A stretch of DNA of 20,833 nt from M50B103 sp041667565 (GTDB lineage: Bacteria; Fidelibacterota; Fidelibacteria; Fidelibacterales; Fidelibacteraceae). Shown here one piece after another: positions 1 through 9,300 of this stretch; the stretch's first letter is position 1, and each line of letters begins with the position of its first letter. Under the pieces are notes generated by a model. It had not been told where the DNA came from, did no database searches, and saw only the letters and a list, made by a program, of their open reading frames with translations. The translations under genes were made by a program, and so were the position numbers. The stretch covers positions 1-20,833 of the forward strand of contig CAZNFT010000032.1 of NCBI GenBank assembly GCA_964572745.1, written 5' to 3'.

Positions 1-195
1 TCCCATAGGGACGACATTTTTGTTGTATAATGGACATACATCATAGTCAAGCTCCGTAGGAGCGACACTTTTTGTATCTAAATGATATATCATAAAACGA
101 GCTCTGTAGGAGCGTATTATTTGTAGCAAGAATAAACCGACATATTTTTCAGCTCCATAGGAGCACATATTCATATTTACAATTTATTCTTGCCA
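1..195. repeat. Array of small palindromes at about 50-bp period
   Basis: Four copies of a 13-bp palindrome with the pattern 5-bp arm, NTA loop, 5-bp arm lie at about 1-12 (cut by the window edge), 51-63, 101-113 and 152-164. The second reads GCTCCGTAGGAGC. The first copy has different arms (TCCC with GGGA) that still pair, so both arms changed together. Short AT-rich spacers containing TTTGTA-like words separate them. The last copy sits inside a larger perfect inverted repeat, GCAAGAATAAA at 126-136 and TTTATTCTTGC at 183-193. One further isolated copy lies at 12173-12185. The array sits just downstream of the minus-strand operon, so the hairpins may also affect transcript ends, which is inference. 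Confidence 0.8.
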
Positions 196-239
196 CAAAA
201 TAATTATTTCTGCGAAGTTTAGTAAGCAAAATCTATTTA

Positions 240-1505
240 TCAGAAACTATATTTTATTTTTGTATAGATTATTGAGTTATCCTGGTATTGACCAAATTGT
301 CCATCGCGGTCACCCACAAAAATATTAGCACCTATTAGTAAAGAGAAGCTATCGTCAAAATCGTATGTTATTTTTGGGCGGATAAGGGCATCATTATTTG
401 ACAAACCAATATATGAGAATAGTTCTAAATGAAGTGTTTCTCGCAAGGTATTATAACGAGCTACAAAAGTTGCGGTATTTTGAAATTTATCTTCACTTAT
501 AAAATCATTATGCTCTAAAATATATTTTTGAATAAATTGCGTGCTGAATACAACACCAGCAATATTAAAATCTAATCCAACAACATAATTTAGGTAGTCT
601 TTTTGAATTAAAGCATCAACAGCGCTGGGATCTTCGGTTTGGAAATATTTACCATTATAATACGCACCTTCACCTCGGAGTACAACTCCCAGGATTTCTG
701 CACCGAATGAACCTCCTGCAACTGCAAGCCTATGATGTTGAGGCGTAATGTTTAAACCGCTTAGCATGGGTTTTGGGGGTATTGTACTATTGTTCATTGT
801 AAATTGCTTCTGGACATGCATACTTGGATTATCGTCCCAGGTATAGCCTCCCATAAGTTCAAAATCAAGTTTTGAGGTCATCGCAGACCATTTTAGAAAT
901 ACTTCGCTGTTTTTCAATGATGGATTTATGCCACTTTGGCTCCAATCAAATACAGGTGTTACAGGAAACTCAGGTTCAATATACCATATTGAGTTGGCAT
1001 CCGGACGGATTGTGGGGGCAAATTGAGGAATCCAAATAGCTTCGATCGTGCTATTCCCAATGTAATAATTCAATTTTGCCGAAATAATTCCCCTTCGTAT
1101 TTCATCAAAATCGGGCAGTAGAAATTCCGATAGATTTAGCGGTGAAACAATATCGGTAATAAACACGCCATCAGCTTTTCCCCATACAATTTGCTGTTTT
1201 CCAAGACGTAGATCAAAATTCTTGAAATACATGTCCATATAGATCTCTCTTAGATCTACTGACAAGCTGTCTTGATTATTAAGGTAAGCTATAGGATTCG
1301 CTTTTATAGCTACATTATTTCCACGTTTTTCAAAATTGAGATTTAATGTTTGTTGCACGATAGAAAAGTCGCCATTTTTTACATTAACACCTTCGTATGT
1401 TCTTCCAAATCCGGATATATCTATGCCTTGTGCTATCGCAAATTGACTAAATAATAATATAACCAGGAGTATAGTTACTTTAATTTTCATGGATGTAAAT
1501 TTCAT
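240..1505 (-). CDS. DUF1302-like outer-membrane beta-barrel protein
   Basis: This 421-residue protein is predicted to be exported: a lysine-containing N-terminus is followed by a hydrophobic stretch (about residues 9-25) ending in AIAQG, a plausible signal-peptidase I site. The mature part is rich in alternating aromatic and polar strands and ends in KIKYSF, a terminal aromatic typical of outer-membrane barrels. The segment LRLGKQQIVWGKADG near residue 100, followed by DIVSPLNLSEF, resembles the DUF1302 family, whose members are usually encoded beside RND/MMPL exporters. It is the last gene of the operon: its ATG directly follows the TAA of the preceding gene, and GAGG inside that gene, 7 nt before ATG, supports this start over the second methionine at residue 6. 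I infer that it is the outer-membrane acceptor or channel of the export system. The substrate is unknown. Confidence 0.75.
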   Translation of the reverse strand: MKFTSMKIKVTILLVILLFSQFAIAQGIDISGFGRTYEGVNVKNGDFSIVQQTLNLNFEKRGNNVAIKANPIAYLNNQDSLSVDLREIYMDMYFKNFDLRLGKQQIVWGKADGVFITDIVSPLNLSEFLLPDFDEIRRGIISAKLNYYIGNSTIEAIWIPQFAPTIRPDANSIWYIEPEFPVTPVFDWSQSGINPSLKNSEVFLKWSAMTSKLDFELMGGYTWDDNPSMHVQKQFTMNNSTIPPKPMLSGLNITPQHHRLAVAGGSFGAEILGVVLRGEGAYYNGKYFQTEDPSAVDALIQKDYLNYVVGLDFNIAGVVFSTQFIQKYILEHNDFISEDKFQNTATFVARYNTLRETLHLELFSYIGLSNNDALIRPKITYDFDDSFSLLIGANIFVGDRDGQFGQYQDNSIIYTKIKYSF

Positions 1506-2279
1506 TTATATGCCTCGTGTCATCATGCGTTCAGTGAATTTATTTTCAGATATTCCTGTATTGATATTAACATTATTTAGAATGATCGTGGTGGAATGAT
1601 CTTTTTGTACATTTATCATTTCTGAATGTGTAATGATATATAAGTTAGATATTTCTTCCATTTTTTTGATCTTAAGAATTTTAAGTAATTCTTCATCTTC
1701 ATCGAAAAATTCTTTTTTAACACCAATAAAAGTGTTTTTATCTATCCATGTGATTGTCTTTGAATACATATAATCTTCGTTTACAGATTTACTCTCAATG
1801 ACATAACATTCTTTTTCGTTTACGATTTCTTCGCGAAGTAGGGTGTGAATATCGGAATTGATCTTTCTACCTCCGAGATCATCGAAAGTAAAATCAGAGC
1901 CCATAAAGTAGTCGCTTTTACTATCGCTTGAAATTCGTTTCACTTTTTTTAAAGCGGGTAAATATATCCATTGGTCATCAGATTTGTCGCTATCGTAAGT
2001 CCAATTCATAAATGATGTATTTTTTACATCGGCGGGAGAAACGAAAAACATAATGCTTTTTTCTTTATCACCCATATCTTTAGAGAATTGTTGAATTTTT
2101 CTGACGCGAGTTTGACCATTCTTGTTAGTGAGCGTCATGGTAAGCATGGCCGTTTGATCAACAGCAGAGGGACGATTATAGGTTTTTTCTATTATTTGAG
2201 TTCCTGTTAAAGGTGTATTTGCACTTAAACTTGATAGCAATACAAATGTTGTAACGATAATTGCTTTAAATAATTTCAT
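1506..2279 (-). CDS. LolA-like outer-membrane lipoprotein-sorting protein
   Basis: This 257-residue protein has a signal peptide (hydrophobic residues about 5-19, followed by SANTP). It carries the pattern of the periplasmic 'outer membrane lipoprotein-sorting protein' family, which has a LolA/LolB-like half-barrel fold. The diagnostic stretch is near residues 105-135: the words YLPALKKVKRI, then YFMGSDFTFDDLG. Proteins of this type next to MMPL exporters are thought to carry a lipid or other hydrophobic molecule across the periplasm; the function here is inferred from family and context. Its ATG overlaps the exporter's TGA by 4 bp (ATGA), and its own stop abuts the next ATG, so translation of the three genes is probably coupled. 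It should not be named lolA: the true LolA family differs, and no LolCDE genes are in view. Confidence 0.82.
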   Translation of the reverse strand: MKLFKAIIVTTFVLLSSLSANTPLTGTQIIEKTYNRPSAVDQTAMLTMTLTNKNGQTRVRKIQQFSKDMGDKEKSIMFFVSPADVKNTSFMNWTYDSDKSDDQWIYLPALKKVKRISSDSKSDYFMGSDFTFDDLGGRKINSDIHTLLREEIVNEKECYVIESKSVNEDYMYSKTITWIDKNTFIGVKKEFFDEDEELLKILKIKKMEEISNLYIITHSEMINVQKDHSTTIILNNVNINTGISENKFTERMMTRGI

Positions 2280-4609
2280 TTATTATCCATCCTTTTTGAT
2301 TTATTTGGTTTTTTCTTGAAATACAGATTGCTTAAGTAAAGTAATACCGGCATGATGGTGAGAGTCCCCACAAGACTGGTGAACATATTCAATGAGACCA
2401 AAGCTCCTAACTCGCGGTTTGGTGGAAAAACGGAAAACAGTAATACAAGGAATCCTGCAATAACAATGATAGCGTTATATATAATGGATTTCCCTGAATG
2501 AGCCATGCTTAGTTGTACAACTTCCATTTTGTTGTCTGTTTTTGATGCATAAGATCGGTATCGTTCCAAAAAGTGAACAGCGTAATCGATACCTATACCA
2601 ATAGCAATACTCGAAAGCAGGGCGGTAGTCGTACTTAATGGAATATTTAAAAATCCCATGATGCCAAAACTAATAAGCGCCGTTATAACAATTGGGACAG
2701 AGCTTATTAAACCTATTTTAATGCTTTTAAACATACTAGAAAGCAAGACAATGATGATCAGAAGAGAGAGGGCTAGACTTTTAATTTGTCCTTCTAAGAT
2801 CAGATCAGCAAAGACAAGTGCTTTATAACCACTGCCGGCATAATTCATGCTTATGCCTAAATCTTTAAAATCATCTTCATAATTATGAATGATACCGAGA
2901 ACCGAGTTAATAGATTTAGAGTCATCTTTTTTAAGTTGAAAGCTTACATTTATTTTCTCGTAATTGTAATCGACGACTTTATTCAGATTTTCCGGATCAC
3001 CGGACATTTCATAGAGCAATAAATACTGAGCAATCATGTTTTTATCATCTGGAATAGTATTATAGGCTTCCAGATCAGCATTCATTACTTTATTCATTCT
3101 ATTCATATAGTCCGCAAGCGAAAAGGTATTACCTACAACATTGAGTTGACTGCTTACATCTTTTTGTAGTTTATCAACCAATTTCAAGACCTGAGGTTCT
3201 TTGAATGCACCTTTTGTCCCACTGGCATCAAGTATTAAGTTTAAAGCACTTGTTCCACCAAAATTTTCATTAATAAATTTATCGGTTTGAACAATATTAC
3301 TGTCTTTTTCAAACTTATCGAGAAAACTAGAGTTGATCCACAGTTTCTGGATACCGATCAGGGAAAGGGCAATGATTAAAACGGCCGTAATAATGGATAT
3401 GTATTTATGTTTAATGATACCTGTGGCAAAGTTATTGGCTAATTTTGAGTTCGAATGGCCTTCTTTGTCCTTATCATGGTTGATTTTTTTAGCTTTTGGC
3501 AAGCCAAAGATCATAACTCCGGCCGGTAAAAATATCAATGATAAAGCCATAGCAGTTAGGACACCAAAGGCGGTAAAAATACCAAAATATTTAACCGGAA
3601 AAACCTGAGATGTCAGCAGTGAAATAAAGCCCACAGCCGTTGTCACGGATGTCATAACGACCGGTTTCCACATGTGCTTGATCATATCCTTTGTCGCTTC
3701 TAATTTTGAAGTATTAGGATTATGGTCAACATAGGTATGCAGATGAATATACAAGTGGATACCGTAAGCGACTCCTATGGCTATGAGCATAATAGGAATT
3801 AAAGTTGACACTGCATAGATGGGGATACCCACGGTGGCCATAAGACCAAAGGCCCAAATGGTAGATAGGAAAACAACGCCCAAGGTAATAAATGTGCCTT
3901 TTAAACTTCTTAAGGTGATGAATAAAACAGCAATGATCACCAAAATAACGATAGGTACCATTTTTTGCATATCAGCCGGACCTAATAAGGCCATTTCTCC
4001 TTCCACAATGGGACGTCCGGCTACATGAATCTTAATGTCATCCGTTTCTGATCGCTCAGCTGACTTTAAAATTTTATCGTAGAAATCCATGGTAAAGACA
4101 TCTTTGCCTATTTCGGCCATAATGATAGTGACTTGTTCATTTTCGGAAATCATTCGTCCAAAGATCATGTCATTTTTACGCACACTTTCTTTTAGATCAG
4201 CCAATTTTTCTTCAGATCTGGGTACACGTTTATAAAAGCGCTTTACATCCATCCCGTCCTCGGATCCCACGATATTATCTGCATTGTAAAGGGATCTAAC
4301 ATTCGATTTTTCAATTTCATCAAAATTTTGAAAGCGCTTGGTCAATTGCTTTAAGGTATCGAGGGTTTCAGTATTAAATATACCATTTTTATTTTCGACA
4401 GCGATGATAATACCATCATTTATGTTAAACCATGATTCAGCTTTATCGCTATAAACAAATGCCGGATGATCTTTGGGCATGTATTTATCTAAATTGGTTT
4501 CCATTCTTGTATTTTGTTTCATTTCAAAAATAAAAAATGTCGTGATTACTAAAATGATTATCATCGTTAGCCATTTATAGTTGAGTAATTTGTATAGGAA
4601 TTTTTCCAT
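2276..4609 (-). CDS. RND/MMPL-family membrane exporter
   Basis: This 777-residue inner-membrane protein has the RND two-fold layout. One membrane segment lies near residues 13-30, followed by a large periplasmic loop (about 31-215) and a five-helix bundle (about 215-370). The pattern then repeats with a helix near 403-422, a second loop (about 425-605) and a final five-helix bundle (about 610-760). The bundles contain glycine-rich IAIGVAYGIHLYIH and IAIGIGIDYAVHFLERY stretches, typical of the MMPL/sterol-sensing-like group. Such pumps use the proton gradient to move lipids or hydrophobic compounds. It lies 67 bp after the TetR gene and overlaps the LolA-like gene by 4 bp. Together they suggest export of a hydrophobic substrate from the inner membrane through a periplasmic carrier toward the outer membrane. 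The family assignment is firm; the substrate is unknown. Confidence 0.9.
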   Translation of the reverse strand: MEKFLYKLLNYKWLTMIIILVITTFFIFEMKQNTRMETNLDKYMPKDHPAFVYSDKAESWFNINDGIIIAVENKNGIFNTETLDTLKQLTKRFQNFDEIEKSNVRSLYNADNIVGSEDGMDVKRFYKRVPRSEEKLADLKESVRKNDMIFGRMISENEQVTIIMAEIGKDVFTMDFYDKILKSAERSETDDIKIHVAGRPIVEGEMALLGPADMQKMVPIVILVIIAVLFITLRSLKGTFITLGVVFLSTIWAFGLMATVGIPIYAVSTLIPIMLIAIGVAYGIHLYIHLHTYVDHNPNTSKLEATKDMIKHMWKPVVMTSVTTAVGFISLLTSQVFPVKYFGIFTAFGVLTAMALSLIFLPAGVMIFGLPKAKKINHDKDKEGHSNSKLANNFATGIIKHKYISIITAVLIIALSLIGIQKLWINSSFLDKFEKDSNIVQTDKFINENFGGTSALNLILDASGTKGAFKEPQVLKLVDKLQKDVSSQLNVVGNTFSLADYMNRMNKVMNADLEAYNTIPDDKNMIAQYLLLYEMSGDPENLNKVVDYNYEKINVSFQLKKDDSKSINSVLGIIHNYEDDFKDLGISMNYAGSGYKALVFADLILEGQIKSLALSLLIIIVLLSSMFKSIKIGLISSVPIVITALISFGIMGFLNIPLSTTTALLSSIAIGIGIDYAVHFLERYRSYASKTDNKMEVVQLSMAHSGKSIIYNAIIVIAGFLVLLFSVFPPNRELGALVSLNMFTSLVGTLTIMPVLLYLSNLYFKKKPNKSKRMDNK

Positions 4610-4676
4610 TGTTATTGTCTTATGGGGTTTTGTGTTTGTAAAAGTAAGGGGTATTCACAAGTATCAATTTTGTGAC

Positions 4677-5258
4677 TTAATTTTCTAAAATAATGAGCTT
4701 GAATGATTTAATAAGCTTTTCTCCTTCTAATTTTAAATTGAAATGATGTTCACTTGAATCCCAACGTTTCATCATTAGACGAAAGGAGCCCATTAACATG
4801 AGGGCTAAAATTCTTTTATCTATATCAGAGCGAATATTCCCACTTTTCTGACCTGTTTTAAGAATATGTTCAAGATTCAGTTGAAGCATATCCTGTATTT
4901 CACAGATATTGTTTTTTAATGATAATTCATTTCTAAATATTTCTTCAGAAAACATGACTGAAATAAGTGTAGGTTGTTCATCGAAAATATTTAGTAATTG
5001 TATAAACATAGTGGCTATTTTATCGGCAGTACTTCCACCTGCATTTGAATGAGTCGAAGAAATTGTTTCTACTACTACTTTAAAATTATTTAAAATGGTT
5101 TTTAAAATATCGGTTTTACTTTTAAAATGGCGATAGAGTGCTGGTTCTGAAATCCCTATCTTTTCGGATAAGTTTTTTATTGTAAATCCCTGGATGCCTT
5201 TTTGAGCGATAAGCCCAATTGAACTATTGAGTATTTGAGTCTGTCTTTTTGTTTGCAT
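4677..5258 (-). CDS. TetR/AcrR-family transcriptional regulator
   Basis: This 193-residue protein has the standard TetR length and layout. A DNA-binding helix-turn-helix lies at about residues 10-55 (FTIKNLSEKIGISEPALYRHF, then KSKTDIL), and a ligand-binding helical C-terminal domain follows, with no similarity I can name. ATG at 5258 is supported by AAAGGA 7 nt upstream. It is the first gene of the minus-strand operon. Its promoter and a perfect inverted repeat lie immediately upstream, so the likely arrangement is autorepression together with control of the exporter, released by a ligand that may be a substrate of the pump. The gap of 67 bp to the exporter shows no obvious terminator, consistent with one transcript. 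The family call is firm; the regulatory model is inference. Confidence 0.92.
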   Translation of the reverse strand: MQTKRQTQILNSSIGLIAQKGIQGFTIKNLSEKIGISEPALYRHFKSKTDILKTILNNFKVVVETISSTHSNAGGSTADKIATMFIQLLNIFDEQPTLISVMFSEEIFRNELSLKNNICEIQDMLQLNLEHILKTGQKSGNIRSDIDKRILALMLMGSFRLMMKRWDSSEHHFNLKLEGEKLIKSFKLIILEN

Positions 5259-5285
5259 AATGTTTTCCTTTCGACGGTGAAGTTA

Positions 5286-5301
5286 GTTAGTGTTCACTAA
5301 C
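5286..5301 (-). promoter_or_regulatory. Probable TetR operator
   Basis: This perfect inverted repeat, GTTAGTG and CACTAAC separated by TT, starts 28 bp upstream of the TetR start codon and lies just downstream of the predicted -10 box. Its size and symmetry fit operators of TetR-family repressors, and bound repressor would block transcription of the whole operon. Binding by this protein is inference. Confidence 0.7.
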
Positions 5302-5310
5302 ATTCCAAAT

Positions 5311-5339
5311 AGTATATTGATTTTTTGGGAATTAGTCTA
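5311..5339 (-). promoter_or_regulatory. Promoter of the tetR-exporter operon
   Basis: Read on the minus strand, TAGACT (5334-5339) and TATACT (5311-5316) are separated by exactly 17 bp and match the sigma-70 -35 and -10 consensus at four and five of six positions. Transcription would start just before or within the inverted repeat at 5286-5301. Confidence 0.55.
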
Positions 5340-5552
5340 AAATAGGGGAAGATTAGAGCACTGAGCACTGAGCAAGATGAGAGGGAGATAAGGAGAAAGC
5401 GTTAAATAGAAAATAATATAACGATGAACTCTAAATGATGAATGTTTTAGTCACATCGCGACGATAGATATGTATTAATCACATAAAGTATGGAGAAAGT
5501 AATAGGCTTTTAATAAACATCATTAGTGGCAACAAAACCATAGCTACTCACC
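5340..5552. other. Gene-free spacer with a 7-bp repeat
   Basis: No convincing gene lies between the operon promoter and the structured region at 5553. At 5356-5376 the heptamer GAGCACT occurs twice followed by GAGCAAG, a three-unit 7-bp tandem array. Around 5422-5444 two GATGAA words resemble the heptamers found at both ends of the GDSL-hydrolase gene. Nothing else was recognised. Confidence 0.5.
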
Positions 5553-5637
5553 AGCATACCAACAAAAAATAAGCGAAACTCGCTAGAGAAGGTAAGTTAT
5601 ATAGCGAAAAGCTACCTGAGAGGGTGGTTAGTATGCT
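5553..5637 (+). ncRNA. Possible structured RNA (three-way junction), family unknown
   Basis: The ends pair: AGCATAC (5553-5559) with GTATGCT (5631-5637), extended across one mismatch by AAC (5561-5563) with GTT (5627-5629). Inside are two hairpins. The first is AGCG (5572-5575) with CGCT (5581-5584). The second is AGG (5590-5592) with CCT (5615-5617), capped by TAGC (5602-5605) with GCTA (5611-5614) around a GAAAA loop. This would make a three-way junction just before a phage-like fragment. CTGAGAGGG at 5616-5624 recalls part of a TPP riboswitch, but the rest of that motif is missing. The strand is assumed from the downstream reading frame. Folding was done by eye only. Confidence 0.3.
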
Positions 5638-5659
5638 AACTTTCAAAGTGTGCTAATTA

Positions 5660-6217
5660 TTGGGAGAAGGTCACTTCCAATACCACACCGAATTGGATAC
5701 GATTGGATCTGCTGTTGAGGGTAAGGCTTCGCAATCAGTTCTTGATGCTTTAACTACAATTGTTGCTGGAAAGGCATCAAATACTCCAGGAACAGGAATG
5801 AAATCTGAAACCGGTGGAAAACTGGCTCCAAATTTGAATTTGGATTATTTAGAAGTAGATGGCGATGGAAAAATCGTTGTTAAACAGCAATTTGCTAGTG
5901 AAGACATTCTTTCTAATTCAAAATCGCTCATTGAGAACATGATGCTCATTCAGGTAGCTATCCAAAACATTGATGGCATAGGGTCGGGAGGATCAGTATC
6001 CTTTCTTAATCTTACTTTACGAGAATCGCATATTTCCTCAGTACCACTAGGGCAGGCACAGCTGTATTTCTACTATTCTGATCCGGTTGAAGCATCTGGG
6101 ACATATGGTCTTTATGTAGCTTATAATGTTGATGGATCCACAGTCCAATATACAATAAAAGAATCTACATGGGGGTGGTGGCGGAGGCGGAGAATAATAA
6201 CATATAAGTCACTGTAA
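5660..6217 (+). pseudogene. Phage tail/structural-protein-like fragment, probably decayed
   Basis: An open frame of about 185 codons starts only at a TTG (5660) right after an in-frame TAA, with no ribosome-binding site, so its true 5' end is probably missing. The translation begins GEGHFQYHTELDTIGSAVEGKASQ; 'GEGH' openings and A-G-K-A-S repeats of this kind recall phage tail-fibre or similar structural proteins. That similarity is by eye and weak. The end is odd: the reading frame runs into W/R-rich residues, whereas the frame one base on reads seven glycines, E and TAA at 6171-6197. A glycine-run end is common in such proteins, so one extra base near 6168-6170 probably broke the gene. It could instead be a short functional protein of unknown role. 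No other phage genes are nearby. Confidence 0.4.
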
Positions 6218-6287
6218 ATAATTGAATAAGCTATCAATAGTATTATATAATCAATATATACCAGTTATAGCATGTGGTAAATAATTG

Positions 6288-6316
6288 TTGACATTAATAA
6301 ATTATTGGGATAATTT
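6288..6316 (+). promoter_or_regulatory. Promoter of the C25 protease gene
   Basis: A perfect TTGACA (6288-6293) is followed after 17 bp by TAATTT (6311-6316), or after 15 bp by GATAAT (6309-6314). The TAATTTG word also resembles the Bacteroidota -7 element. It lies about 75 bp upstream of the chosen start codon. Confidence 0.5.
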
Positions 6317-6389
6317 GTTTCAAAATTAATTATTGATGTTGAAAAAGTGGACATGGATACGATTTCCATCTAACCAAAGGATAAAGAAA

Positions 6390-9300
6390 ATGAAAAGAGC
6401 ATTCGTACTCGTACTGGTTCTTGTATGCTCTTGTTTTGCTGGAATGAGCAAAAGCGTTAGTTTCTCGAATTCCGAGTTAAACATCTCAGGGGCTGTAAAA
6501 GCTGAAGATGGCAATAATTATTTAGAGATTGGTTATGGTAATGGTAAAAAAATATTAGAGCCGGGTAAGCCTAGCTTACCCGTGGTCTACAAACAATATA
6601 TTATGTCAGCTAATGAAATTCCAATTGGTGTTATAAGTACTAAAGAAAAAACATCTATGCATCTATTGGAATATCCCGTAATGCCCGCACCTGGGAGACA
6701 AACAGTATTGGGTGAAAAACAAAATAATGGTTTTGAAGAACCAGATTCTGAAGTATATAATTCAAATGAATTATATCCCCCAAAGCCCGTTGAAATTATT
6801 CACGATGGCTGGATGGGAGAGAACCATATTGTAAAAATCGCTATTTATCCGGTTCAATATGATCCGAGTAATGGTCAGTGCATTTTAAACGAAAATATTG
6901 ACTTTGAACTTCAAACACAAATAGGTGCGAAATCTCAAATAAGAGTTCAATATCGTAGTCAAAAAATGCAAGAGGTACATGACAGGGCACTTGCAAAAAT
7001 AGTAGATAATCCTGAAGATATTGTGGCTTATGGTAAGAGACCCTCAACTTCAATGGGGAAAGCTAGTGTTTCAAGTACACTAACATACTATGATTATGTG
7101 ATTATAACTGAAAGTGATTTGACATCATACTTTGATGGTTTTATTGAATGGAAGACTCGTAAAGGTATTGAGATCGGCGTTGTAACTATTGAAAGTATAC
7201 TTAGTACTTATACAAACGGGGATCTTATTTCGGATATTAATGATGATGCCGGTTCAATGAGACAATATCTTTCAGATGCATACTCAAATGGAACAACTTT
7301 CGCATTATTAGCTGGAGATGAAGACGTTTTACCTTATAGGGAAGGTTGGGGGTATGGCCCTAACTGGCTAGGTACTTGGACCTATATTCCTATTTTAGCT
7401 GATCTGTATTTTTCTGATTTTACAGCAGATTGGAATTACGATAATGACGCTAGATATGGTGAAACAGCTGTTACTCAAGAATTGGATATTTATCCTGAGA
7501 TATATGTAGGCAGAATATTAATTGATTCCGGCCCTGAAATTGAGAAATGGGTAAGGAAAGTATTAATTTATGAACAGGATCCGGGAAGAGGAGATCCAGA
7601 TTATGTTAAAACAGCGTATTTTTCTCAAGCAGATCAAATGCAAAGTGCCGATTGGGCAGGGACAATTGAAAATTATTTAGATGTACTTAGTTTTACAACA
7701 ACTATTGTTGAAGAATATCCATCGTACAATAGTTTGACACCTACATCACCAACAGCACCAGAAATTATTAGTGATCTTCAAGAAGGATATGGCATTGCAA
7801 GTTTAATGGGGCACGGATCGCCTCACCAAATATCTGTTCGAACGCCTGGTGTTAATGCTGGACCTTGGTGGGATCAAGTTACCACATTTGAAGATATGGC
7901 TGATGGTAGTGGGCAAACGGGTGGAGCTTTCGAAAGCCTGGAAAATTATGGTTATCCAGGAATTCACTATAGTATCAGTTGTAGCAATTGTGAGTTTATT
8001 ACTGATATGTGCAGTGGTGCAAGAAATTTCCCCGAAATGTATATGAACGACAGCGAAGCCGGTGGTATAGCATACTTAGGTAACACTCGACATGGATGGG
8101 TTTCAGCTTCACTATACTTGTTTGAAGATTTCGTTGATTTGCTCAATGATGGTGGTACTGAATCAATAGGTATTCTAGAAGGAGATTCTAAAACAGCATC
8201 AACAGACAGATATCTTTGGTTAAGCCATAACAACTTTGGTTGTCCAGAAACTAAAATATGGACTGATACTCCAGATGAGTTTACAGGCGTTACCATAACA
8301 GATAATACAACATATATCACTGTAAACGCAGGGGAAACGGGTTGTGATATCACTGTAAGTGCTGAAGATCCTGACGATTACTGCTTGACATCAACTAATA
8401 CCCAAAGTTATAGTTTTACTACATCAGAACGCCCCCTTTACGTAGTAATAACCAAAGATAATAAACTACCATATGTTACTATGGTTGGTTTGGGTAATAT
8501 TACAAGTAATGTAACGTTAAGTAATAATTTTGCTTATACATTTAATAATGATATTACCGTTTCTTCAACGGGTACTTTGAATATTGAACCGGGTACAACG
8601 ATAAAATTCGCTGAAGATAAAGAGCTACAAGTATATGGTGACTTGAATGTTGATGGTACTGAAGATTGCCCGGTAATATTTACCTCTGACGACCTTGATG
8701 GGGGAATTGGCTATTGGGATGGTGTTAGGGCATATACTGGTGGAGAAATCAATGTTGACAATTTACATGTATTTAATGCATATACTGGGATTCGAGGTGA
8801 ATATGCTATAATGGATATTGATAGTTGTTTAGTAGAAAACAATAGTTATGGCATTATGGCTTCAAATTGTACTGGCAGTAATTCATGTACAGTCACAAAT
8901 AGTATAATAGATGGCAATACTTCATATAGTGTACGTTATTATAACGCTGATGGCACTATCTCAAATAATAGTATTTCTGATGCTGCACGAGGTATCTATG
9001 CCAGAGGTGATGTTAATATAATTAACAATGAATTGAGTGATTTCCAGTATGATGGTATTTGGTGTCTGTCGTATGATGGAGATATTCAATTTAATGATAT
9101 CTCTGATTGTAGATATGGTGTGTACTTGTCATCTTACGCGTCTGGTGATCTACAAAACTGGTGGTCTATGGATAAACCAGGCAGCAGTGCTGAAAACAAT
9201 GTGTTTTCGACACCTATGACATCATGTATAAATATTGGATCTACATCTACTCCTAACTTAGGTACTATGTTCGAGATTGATACTGATGTTGAAGCTGGTT

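Noticed and set aside
5600..5630. TPP riboswitch
   Set aside because: Only the CTGAGAGGG-like word is present; the other conserved stretches are absent, and no thiamine gene follows.
6168..6197. Programmed ribosomal frameshift in the phage-like fragment
   Set aside because: No standard slippery heptamer or downstream stem was seen; a decayed gene explains the shifted frame better.
6333..6389. Earlier start for the C25 protease
   Set aside because: It would put 19 charged and aromatic residues before a normal signal peptide; ATG 6390 has a proper ribosome-binding site.
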